Of a stretch of DNA of 64,000 bases, positions 9,778 through 19,200 are shown one piece after another. The notes beneath the pieces are model-generated. The model had not been told where the DNA came from, did not search any database, and saw only the letters and a program-made list of their open reading frames with translations. Origin of the DNA: Parvicella tangerina (GTDB lineage: Bacteria > Bacteroidota > Bacteroidia > Flavobacteriales_D > Parvicellaceae); the NCBI RefSeq assembly GCF_907165195.1, contig NZ_OU015584.1:2738978-2802977 (forward strand). Reading direction: 5' to 3'. A program made the position numbers and the translations under genes. Within the stretch, counting starts at the first letter, position 1. Each line of letters starts with the position of its first letter.

Positions 9778-9810
9778 AAAAAAGGACCATTACGCATTGC
9801 GCAACAGTCC
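9778..9810 (-). terminator. Rho-independent terminator after rpsO
   Basis: Read on the minus strand, 9810-9784 folds into a 12-bp stem with a 3-base loop: outer GGAC/GTCC, with three G-T wobbles inside. It is followed directly by six T (plus 9783-9778). It lies about 40 bases past the rpsO stop and before pnp, so it should end or attenuate the rpsO transcript. Confidence 0.8.
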
Positions 9811-9848
9811 CCTCAAAATACATTTAGCAGCTCTTTTGCTGCAGTGAA

Positions 9849-10118
9849 TTACTTACGTAATCCAAGTTCCTTAATGATCGCTCTGTATCTTTCGATATCT
9901 GTTTTGATCAAATAATCAAGTTGTTTTCTTCTTTTACCTACCAATTTAACAAGCGCTCTCTCCGTAGCAAAATCTTTACGATTCTTTTTAAGGTGCTCAG
10001 TTAAATGGTTAATTCTGTGCGTGAACAAAGCAATTTGTCCTTCGGCAGTTCCTGTATCTTCTGCACTTTTGTTGTGCTTCTTGAAGATATCTCTTTTTAC
10101 TTCTTCTGTTAAATACAT
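9849..10118 (-). CDS. rpsO: 30S ribosomal protein S15
   Basis: Primary 16S rRNA-binding protein of the small-subunit platform, 89 residues as expected. Recognisable motifs are GTAEGQIALFTHRINHLTEH, then LKKNRKDFATERALVKLVGK and RRKQLDYLIKTDIERYRAII, ending ELGLRK. It has its own putative promoter upstream and a strong intrinsic terminator downstream. It is therefore probably a single-gene unit, with readthrough into pnp possible. Confidence 0.98.
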   Translation of the reverse strand: MYLTEEVKRDIFKKHNKSAEDTGTAEGQIALFTHRINHLTEHLKKNRKDFATERALVKLVGKRRKQLDYLIKTDIERYRAIIKELGLRK

Positions 10119-10165
10119 TTTACAATACTTTTAAGTGATTGGTATGCTATTAATTAATTTGGCTG

Positions 10166-10195
10166 CAAATATAGGTAAATTAATTCTGGAAACAA
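10166..10195 (-). promoter_or_regulatory. Putative promoter of rpsO
   Basis: On the minus strand TTG (plus 10193-10195), 19 bases, then TATATTTG (plus 10166-10173) matches the Bacteroidota consensus exactly. It sits just past the end of the upstream glycosyltransferase gene and gives a leader of about 40 bases before rpsO. Confidence 0.6.
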
Positions 10196-10206
10196 CTATC
10201 CTCCCT

Positions 10207-11313
10207 TTAATTAAGCATCTTAAGATATTGTAATCTCTGTTTTTCCCAATCATAGCTCAGCACTTTTCTCCTTAATTTCGGAATATTCTGCTGATGATCT
10301 TTTAGTCTTTTTATCACCTCAACTAATTGCTGATACCACACCTCATCGGAAAGTGATATATAGCTCTCTTTCAATTCTTCTGGGATATGTTCAGGGTATG
10401 CTAATCGATCCGGAAGAATTGGGATACACCCCGCAGCTATTGCTTCTACCACACTTCCTCCAAAAAAGTCTTGATTGCAGGTAACGGGAAGTATAGTTGC
10501 TCTGTGCAAGAGCCTGTAATATGCTTCTTTACTCTCCACATGTCCAAAATGAAGCAATTCAGCTTTAAACTCCTCTTGAAGTTGGTCAAAAACCTGTGGA
10601 TACTTTTCCCCTCGCTCACCGCAAATGATTAGTTTAAAAGTTATTCCGTCTCTTCGCAACTTCATCAAAGTATTAAAAAAAACTTCAGGATTCTTATCAT
10701 ACTCCCAACGATGATTCCACAACAGAATTGGTTCTGTGGACGATTTATGCCACTCGGTCAGTTGTTTTAAATTCATTCCTAAATAAAGTACAGAAGACTT
10801 CTTTTCGATCTTATTTGTCCAAGTCTTGTTTGTCGCATCTGGCAATTTGGATATCAGTTGACCAATTGCCTCAATGAACGACTTTTGATGATAACTTGAA
10901 TTAAAAAAAATCTCATCAGCCATCAAGGCTGATTTTAGGTTGATCATCCCGTAGCTCAAGTCTCTCTTAAGGGTAATATCTGGATCAGTTGCCGACCATG
11001 GATAAGTAAGTTGATTCTCATGAAAGTACAAGCATAATTTTGTATCCTGAAGCCTTTCTCTGGTTAATCCAACAAAAGCAGGAAGATCTAGCATATCAGA
11101 TGCAATCAAAACATCTGGAGCACTAGATTCTTCAAGAAATCTATCCGCCAAAAAAGTAGCAGCACCCTGCATTCTCCATTTCCAATGTCTTGCGGGTAAA
11201 GTCAGTAACGAAACTTTGTGCCCCTGTTGTTCAAACAAGTTGGTTAAACCATCTGTCCATTGTTTATGGGAACCTCCATAGAACGGTTCTACAATGACAA
11301 TATTTTTGGTCAT
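10207..11313 (-). CDS. tRNA-queuosine alpha-mannosyltransferase-like GT4 glycosyltransferase (DUF3524)
   Basis: Family of glycosyltransferases whose animal member (GTDC1/QTMAN) adds mannose to queuosine in tRNA-Asp. The N-terminal QTMAN signature is very clear: EPFYGGSHKQWTDGL, LPARHWKWRMQGAATF, IASDMLDLPAFVGL and YFHENQLTYPW. The C-terminal half is a GT-B domain with HRWEYDKNPEVFF and the donor-site segment NQDFFGGSVVEAIAAGCIPI. Length is 368 residues. It starts directly after the accC stop with no gap, so the two genes are likely co-transcribed. The tRNA substrate in bacteria is inferred from the family, and no queuosine biosynthesis gene is in the window. Confidence 0.85.
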   Translation of the reverse strand: MTKNIVIVEPFYGGSHKQWTDGLTNLFEQQGHKVSLLTLPARHWKWRMQGAATFLADRFLEESSAPDVLIASDMLDLPAFVGLTRERLQDTKLCLYFHENQLTYPWSATDPDITLKRDLSYGMINLKSALMADEIFFNSSYHQKSFIEAIGQLISKLPDATNKTWTNKIEKKSSVLYLGMNLKQLTEWHKSSTEPILLWNHRWEYDKNPEVFFNTLMKLRRDGITFKLIICGERGEKYPQVFDQLQEEFKAELLHFGHVESKEAYYRLLHRATILPVTCNQDFFGGSVVEAIAAGCIPILPDRLAYPEHIPEELKESYISLSDEVWYQQLVEVIKRLKDHQQNIPKLRRKVLSYDWEKQRLQYLKMLN

Positions 11314-12789
11314 CTACGATCTTTTTCTGGTCCAATCTGACCATTCACTTGAAGGACTATAATCTGCATGGTAAGAGCCTTCATTCAACACATAGTTTCC
11401 TAGGGCAGAAGCCACCAATTGAACATCCTCATCAGTGATATCCAAAATATTAGGATCCTGAAAATGATATTTTACAAAATGCGTATCAAATTCTCCACTC
11501 ACAAATGCCTCATGATTAATTGCATATTTACAAAACTCCAGCGTAGTTTGTATTCCTACAATATCGTAGTCCTCGATTGCCTTTGTCATTTTTCGGATAG
11601 CATCCTCTCTGTCATCACCATAAGTGATCAACTTGGCGATCATCGGATCATAATAAATCGGAATATCCATACCTTCCTCAAAGCCATCGTCTACCCGCAC
11701 TCCTTCTCCTGTTGGTCTTCTATATACCTCCAGCTTACCAATATCCGGCAAGAAGTTATTCTTAGGATCTTCCGCATAGACTCTTACCTCCAATGCGTGT
11801 CCTTTTATTTGCAAATCTTCCTGCGAGAAAGTCAACGGTTTACCCAATGCAACATTAATCTGTTCTTCCACAAGATCAACACCGGTAATCATTTCTGTAA
11901 CAGGATGTTCTACCTGAAGTCGTGTATTCATTTCAAGGAAGAAAAACTCACCATTCTCATATAGAAACTCTACTGTACCCGCTCCAAAATAGTCACAAGC
12001 TCGAGCTACATCACAAGCTGCTTTACCCATGGCTTCTCTAAGTTCAGGGGTCAATACCGCACTAGGAGCTTCTTCAATGACTTTCTGATGTCTTCTCTGA
12101 ATAGAACACTCCCTTTCAAAAAGATGAACTACATTACCGTGCTTATCTGCCAACACCTGAATCTCAATGTGTCTAGGTGATCCCACATATCTTTCGATAA
12201 AGACGGCTCCATCTCCGAATGCTGATACTGCCTCACTAACAGCCATATCCATTTGATCAACAAAATCCTCAGGTTTTTCAACGATTCGCATTCCTTTACC
12301 ACCTCCACCAGCGGAAGCTTTGATCAAAATGGGATACCCAATCTCTTTAGACTTTTCCAAAGCCAAAGGCACATCTGTAATCGCCTCATCAATTCCAGGA
12401 ACCATAGGAATACCATATTTTTTCACTGCCGCCTTAGCCGCCAGCTTTGACCCCATTACTTCCATTGCTTCAGGGGAAGGTCCGATAAAATTGATTCCTG
12501 CATCCGTAACTTTTCTAGTAAAATCAGCATTTTCACTCAAAAACCCATACCCAGGATGAATTCCGTCAACATTCAGTTCTTTACATACTTCTATAATCTT
12601 ATCTCCCAGCAGGTAGCTTTGACTACTCGGTGGCGGACCTAAACAAACCGACTCATCTGCAAATCTCACGAACGGAGCATTAGCATCAGCTTCAGAATAT
12701 ATAGCTACCGTGCTAATACCAAGTCTTTTGCACGTTTTCATTACACGTAGCGCAATTTCCCCTCTGTTGGCGATAAGAATTTTCTTCAT
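11314..12789 (-). CDS. accC: Biotin carboxylase subunit of an acyl-CoA carboxylase
   Basis: ATP-dependent carboxylation of biotin, the first half-reaction of acetyl- or propionyl-CoA carboxylase. The N-terminal domain starts KKILIANRGEIALRVMKTCK. The ATP-grasp contains KASAGGGGKGMRIV and RECSIQRRHQKVIEEAPS, the catalytic region FLEMNTRLQVEHPVTE, and a C-terminal domain with RVYAEDPKNNFLPDIGKL. At 491 residues it is slightly longer than E. coli AccC because of a C-terminal tail. No biotin carrier or carboxyltransferase gene is adjacent, so the acyl-CoA substrate is not fixed by context. Confidence 0.95.
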   Translation of the reverse strand: MKKILIANRGEIALRVMKTCKRLGISTVAIYSEADANAPFVRFADESVCLGPPPSSQSYLLGDKIIEVCKELNVDGIHPGYGFLSENADFTRKVTDAGINFIGPSPEAMEVMGSKLAAKAAVKKYGIPMVPGIDEAITDVPLALEKSKEIGYPILIKASAGGGGKGMRIVEKPEDFVDQMDMAVSEAVSAFGDGAVFIERYVGSPRHIEIQVLADKHGNVVHLFERECSIQRRHQKVIEEAPSAVLTPELREAMGKAACDVARACDYFGAGTVEFLYENGEFFFLEMNTRLQVEHPVTEMITGVDLVEEQINVALGKPLTFSQEDLQIKGHALEVRVYAEDPKNNFLPDIGKLEVYRRPTGEGVRVDDGFEEGMDIPIYYDPMIAKLITYGDDREDAIRKMTKAIEDYDIVGIQTTLEFCKYAINHEAFVSGEFDTHFVKYHFQDPNILDITDEDVQLVASALGNYVLNEGSYHADYSPSSEWSDWTRKRS

Positions 12790-12857
12790 TGTACTTTCTT
12801 TTTGGAGGGATAAAGATATAAGGAAATCATGAACCTCATGCAGGAAAATGAAAACAC

Positions 12858-13262
12858 TTATTCCTCAATAAAGTGATAAGATGTATACCTAAACACCCTA
12901 CATCGAATCGTTCTGTCATCTCCAGGCCAGTCCTGTAGTTCTCTGTAAAAAGCTCCTTTCAGAACAATTGTCTTAGGCGGACTGGAACTATAGAAGCTAT
13001 CCCAATCTATCTCTACTTCCGAACTTGAAGGCGTCAGATTGAAACAATATTTTTCGATCAACTTCTGCGTACTAACAGATGTATCTCTATGCTCAAAGAA
13101 ATAGTCGTAGTTCTTTTCTTCACACCAATTCGGACAATCACAGCCCCACCCCATGAACTTAACAGAAAGTTCCCTTGTAGTATCTTCTAAATCATTCTTT
13201 TGCGACAAAAGAAATGCGGGAAATAGCAACAAAGAAACGAATATCAATGTCGGCTTACTCAT
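12858..13262 (-). CDS. Small secreted protein with a CDCPNWC motif, unknown function
   Basis: I do not recognise a family. The 134-residue product has a signal peptide (MSKPTLIFVSLLLFPAFLLS) and then a compact domain with GWGCDCPNWCEE (three Cys in six residues), a further Cys in KYCFNL and one in TIRCRVFRY. This suggests disulfides or a metal site. Its start overlaps the last 8 bases of the giant envelope gene, so translation is probably coupled and it may act with that protein in the periplasm. Confidence 0.65.
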   Translation of the reverse strand: MSKPTLIFVSLLLFPAFLLSQKNDLEDTTRELSVKFMGWGCDCPNWCEEKNYDYFFEHRDTSVSTQKLIEKYCFNLTPSSSEVEIDWDSFYSSSPPKTIVLKGAFYRELQDWPGDDRTIRCRVFRYTSYHFIEE

Positions 13263-16200
13263 TCGTAAGCACTTTGGCTTCCTCTAAAGAAATCTCCACA
13301 CCATCTTTAAACGCTTTGATCTCAGCAATGTTAACCCCTCTGGAAGTAAATTTCTTCTTGACCGCTTCAGCCTCAACATAAAGGTCTTTCTTGGCTGCAT
13401 AGTATGTCTCAGAACCGTCATCTTCTATTACCTTTTCTACACCTTCATCTTTTAAGTCTACGAATACGATTCCTCTTGAGGCAGGAACTTCTCCCTGATA
13501 ATTACCCAAGTAAACACGATAGGTAACACCTGGAGAAGCTGTAGGCCCAGATCGCTCAGTCTCTGGTGGATTTGCTCCAACACTTAGGTTACCTATCCCT
13601 TTAGAATTGTACAATTCTATCACTTTTTCTGCATCCTCGGGATTATCGAAATATCCCACATAATAACTTTTCCTTCCTTCACTTTGAGGAGCAACCTGAA
13701 TGGTATACTCTGGTACCATCAACATGGCGTTTGCAAGGTCAGTAGGTATCTCACCTTGATAAGTCCCCAGATCTACATAGTATACTCCTTCCTCTTGAGT
13801 TTCTACAATTTCAATTGGTGTTTCAACGGGTTGCGAAACATTATTATTTGGTGATAACTGTTTAAGCTGACCATCTTCTGCAGACGCAAAAACGTCTTCT
13901 CCCTGTTCTTCAATCAACTGTTGTGCTTTAGCAACTGTGATTCTCTCTCCATTATAGTAAACCGTAACGAAAGCATCTGTATTACCAAGTGCAACCACCT
14001 CATTTTTTCTAATGACCGCCTCATCCACCGACCTGTAAATACCTGTGGAGTATTTATAAAGGTTCCCAATGAACTTAGTCACCAATGGTGAGATGTTATA
14101 GACATCCGTAGCTTGTATAGGTTTAGAGAACGCTCCTAGTTGAACGGTAAAGAAAAGCCCCTCGATCTTATCCGCATCATTTGTCTCTGCAGCTCCATCT
14201 CCAAGGTTAACAACAACATCATTGTTACCGTTATTGATATTCTCATTCGTTTCGTTCTGGCCTGAGGTATTGTCTTCAGTCGAACTATTATTACTCGAAC
14301 TCTGATCCGTTGAATTATTGGATGTTTCAACAGCCTCCGTATTCTCATTGGTGTTTTGAATGTTTGTATTCGTTGCGAGCAGTTCGGTTCCTGCTGTTGT
14401 TTCAAGGTTTCTGGCTTCTGACAGCGAAATACGCTCTCCATTATAGATGGCTACCACGAAAGCATCCGAATACCCAAATCCACGGATTTCATTTTTAGCA
14501 TCATTAGCATTATTCCATTTCACGAAATAACCCACTCGGTAGCGAACGAGATCACCATCACCAACTTGCTCTCCAGAAATAGGAGCAAACCCACTAAACA
14601 CATCATTTGGTATTGGTTTAGAAAATGCACCTACCTGAACTTTATAAATTAATCCATCAGGATATTTAGGATTTAATGGAATAGGATTCTCATCAGAATA
14701 CGTTATCGACTGGTCCATGACAATCAAGTCATTCTCCACTTTATCAGGCACTTCAAAATTAGACGAAATCAGATCTCCGAAGGTAATGGTTGTTTTCTTT
14801 GCAATCGGTGTTTTATCGTAATCCGATAACATTATAGCCACTACATCATCTTGGTCTGAAGTTGGCAAACTAACAATTAGGTTCTCTTGCTCTTGTTCTA
14901 CGGATCTGATCAATTCTTCCAGTGATTCGATTTCACCACTCAATTCTTCAACTTTTTCTTCATTGACAATAATCGCATCTTCTAGCGTTGTAATTTGATC
15001 ATCAATCAGATTCTCTTCCTGTTTATCTTTTGCTTCTTTCTTTTTGTTTTCAAGCTCTTTAAGGTCTTGAGTTTGCTGTAATACAATATTCCTAAATCCT
15101 TCTCGCTCACCTTCTTTTTCAGCTTTCTGAATTTTCAGTAGATTCTTTTCATTTTCTGCGTCAAAGTAATCTTTGTACTCATCAGTTGTTTTCAATCGAT
15201 CAACATCATCCGAAGACAAGTTTGCCAATAAGCTTTCCTCCTCTTCTTGCTTCTGCTCTACTTCTGCCTGAGCGTTTGCACTTTTTTGATATTCGTTTGC
15301 TACTACCGCTAACGTGTTTGCTTGCTTTTCTTTACTTTCAGCCCGCTGGATCATTTCAATTTTATCCTCCCCTTTAGCTAACAAAGCACTATCTCGATGA
15401 GCAACGCTTTCATTCATCAAGGTGCTCGATTGATCTCTCAACGCCTCAGACTTTGACATCAGTTCTTCTGATGACATGGTAGACTCATTTTGAGCAATTG
15501 ACTTCTGCTGATCACCGAAAGCAGCGTCCACATAAAGGTCTGCTGCCTTATCGTAGTAGGTTACCGCTTCCAACTCTTTGCTATTTGCCTTTTTCAGCAA
15601 GCTATTCTTCTCCTCTTTATCTCTCTCACTATCCGCTTCTGCCCTTAAATCCTTTGCTTGTTGAATCAGTTGATCAGCTTTTGCTTCATACTCATCGGAT
15701 TGCTTCTTATCCGTAGATTCCTTAACAAAAACATCACTAAAACTTTCCTTAACTACATCAAGATTATTCTTTGAAGCATTAACCTTTGCTGTGGTAATGC
15801 TCTCAATATCATCATGCAATTTTGATTCTTTCTTAGCTATTTTACGGTCAAGCTTTTCTATCTTCTTCTCAATTTTACTAGCTTCTTTATCTGATGTTAC
15901 ATTCTGAGCCTCCACATTTAGCGCCATCTTATCCGTTTCGTAGTCGTTGATCTTTTCTACGATTTTTTCATTTTCAAGAAAGATCTCATTTGCCGCTTCA
16001 GAGTCGAAATCTGTTGATCTATTGGAGTACGAAATATCTTCTACCTCTGTACTTACCTCATAAGCATCGGGATCCTCGATCTCTGCATCATAAGTCTTCT
16101 CTAATACTTCTTGATCGGGGACGTTTGCAGTAGCCTGCTTTTCTTTCTGATTGATCATGCTAGATACCGTTGCATTCCCTTGTGTGATATCCTCAATCGT

Positions 16201-19200
16201 AATGACAGCTTGACCTGAATCATTGCTCGTTTCATTATTCAGATCTGTTGAGGTGTTTTCGGCTACCTCGTTAGTTTCATTCGTACCATTTTCTGTATTC
16301 TCCCCATTGTTTTCATTGCCTCCGTCTGAATTCGTTTCTCCATTCGTTTCAGTTGAATTCTCGGTGGTGTTCTCTGTTACTTCATTGGACTCGTTCGCAC
16401 CGTTTACTGGATTCTCCCCATTGTTTTCATTGCCTCCGTCTGAATTCGTTTCTCCATTCGTTTGAGTTGAATTCTCGGTAGTATTCTCTGTTACTTCATT
16501 GGACTCATTCGTGCCGTTTTCTGAATTCTCCCCGTTGTTTTCATTGCCTCCATCTGAATTCGTTTCTCCATTCGTTTCAGTTGAATTCTCGGTAGTATTC
16601 TCTGTTACTTCATTGGACTCGTTCGTGCCGTTTTCTGAATTCTCCCCGTTATTCTCATTGCCTCCGTCTGAATTCGTTTCTCCATTCGTTTGAGTTGAAT
16701 TCTCGGTGGTGTTCTCGGCTACTTCGTTGGACTCATTCGTGCCATTTTCTGTATTCTCCCCGTTGTTCTCATTGCCTCCGTCTGAATTCGTTTCACTCCC
16801 CTCATTACTAGCATTCGAGCCATTCTTTTCACTTAAATCTCCACTATTGTTTTCAGCTAAATCACTATCCTTAGTTGTAGCAATATTGTTCGCCACATAG
16901 CCATCATCTGTCATTTCTTCCAATAAAGCGATTGCTTCTCTCTGATTATCTATTGCTGCCGTATTCAAAGCATGCGCTTCTTCTAGCAGTGCGGCTTTCT
17001 CTTTTGGATCAGTAGTTTTTGAAGCCTCATCGACTTTACTGTCAGCAGCAGATCGTTGTTCTTCCGCTTTTTTGTTGTAAATCTCAGCTTTTAGATATTT
17101 CTCATCAGTTTCAAATTCTCCGACATTGTCTTGTACTTCTGTAATAAGCTCAACCAACTCTGTATCGTTTTGCTGAAGCTCAAGCCCATCCACTTCGTAC
17201 GTAGCAACTCCTAAATCTGTCTTTAGATCAAGAATTTCATTAGTTTTTTCATCGATCTCTCTCTGAATCTTTTCCTTCTTCTTCTCTTTCTTCTCTTCTT
17301 TATAATCTTCTTCTAGCTGTTCAAGCTCCTGTTCTTTAACACTTAACTCTTCTCGTTCATTCTCTTTCTCTTCCAGAAGTTCTGCTGCACTATCAGAAAA
17401 ATAAGCTTCAGTTTCAGACAAATCTCCAGAGTAATCCTCTGGTTCATAAACTCTCTTTTCTGTGTCATTAATTAATTCTTGATACTCGTCCGAAATGTTA
17501 TTCTCAGCTAATGGTTGAGCATTTGACAAGGACTCATTATTCTCCTGGATACGATTCTCTACCTCCGCCAATTCCTCTTCAAATTGCGTTCTCAGTTCCT
17601 TGAATAGATCTCTTTCTTCAGGATCGCTTGTTTCCAAAAGGCCTTTATTGGCTTCAACAACTTTTACATCGAACTCTTTCGCCCAGGACTTTAGCACTTC
17701 ATTTTCTTGTTCAATTTTTTCTTCAAGAGAAAGGTTGGGATCATTTTTAATCTCATTTAATCGGTTCTCATCAACTATCTCACTTGCTTCTTTTTCTAGT
17801 GTTGATGCCGTGACTGAAGACTCATTCTCGGTTGAGGAATTCTCATTGCTTTCAGTAGACGTGTTGTTTTCAGTGACCTCATTAGAGGTATTACTATTTT
17901 CTTCATTATTGCCAGCGGAATTCTCCGAATTAGCATCTGTAGCTGTGGTGTCATTCTCTGTGTTATTTGAAGAATTTTCAGTGCTGGCGATATTCTCAGC
18001 TACTTCGTTGTTTTCATTGGTCTCATTATTCTGTTCCGAACCATCATTTGTCGTTTGATTACCTCCATTTTCTTCGCTCGAACTATTCTCATCGACTGTA
18101 TTATTATTTTCAGCTACATTGTTTTCTGTTGTACTGCTATAATTACCTAATGTATTTTCGTTGTTTTCAATACCAGAAGCTACAGCATTGTTGCTCATAA
18201 ACTCTTCAAGTTCTGCAACCTCAGTGTCTGTCAACTTACTTGAATTGCTAGCTAAGTCACTATCTAAATCAACCAATAGCTGGGCTTGATGATCAAGGGC
18301 TGCTGCTTCTTCATCCAATCGTTCTGCTTTTGCGAAAGACTCTTCAGCCCATTTCTTATTCATCGCCAATTGCTCTTCCAGTTCATCGATTTGCACTTGA
18401 ATTGAAGGCTTATCTTTGTCCTTAGCTTTCTCCAGATCATTCTTGAGCATATTGAGACGGTTATTAAGCTTTTCTTCCTCAGCTCTAAAGCCTTGAGCTT
18501 CCTCTAGTGCATTATTCGCTTCTTCCTTCTTCGCTTTTGCCTGCGCAAACAACTCATCACCTGCACCATTGTCTGAATCATCTGTTATGATCTCTTCGAT
18601 CCTTTCCTTGAGCTCGGTTAACTGTGCAATTGCCTTTTCATGGTCTTCTTCCGCCAAAGTAGACTGAATACTTTCATAAGTTTTCTTGCTTTCATCCGCC
18701 TCGTTCTGTGCCCTTTGATAATCAGACTTTAAATTATTTGCCAAATTAAATGCTGCGGTGGCCTGTGTGTACTCATCCTTTGCTTTGCTATTTAATTCCT
18801 TAGCAAGATCCGCTTGCTGTTGTCTTTCAAGTGGGTTATCAATATCTTCTAATGAATTAAGTATTTCTTCAGCAGCTGCCGCATTTTCAGCAGCTTCTTT
18901 ACTTTTTTCATTGGCTACCGCAAATGCTGCTTCCATTTTTTCTTTCAATCGATCCGCCTCCTCCTGAGCGTCATCGTAGAAAGTTTTAGCCATGTCTTCG
19001 ATATCTCCCAAGGTAAAATTGTCATCCATAGCAAGTACCGAGTCCTTCTCTTCCTGCGTAATAACATCTTCAAACTGATCAGCATTTACTTCAGGGTCAG
19101 CCATCGATTGCATCGCATCAGCCAATAAAGACTCTCTCTCCTCAGGACTAAACTCTTCATCAAACAAGTTCTGAATAATTAACTGCTCCTCACCAGATTC

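Noticed and set aside
16252-16795. Possible CRISPR array from evenly spaced repeats
   Set aside because: The 114-base units are contiguous coding repeats with no unique spacers, and no cas genes are nearby.
16223-16900. Ser/Phe-rich open frames on the plus strand across the 114-bp repeat region
   Set aside because: They are antisense shadows of the Asn/Glu/Ser-rich repeat of the giant gene; no promoter or start context and no domain.
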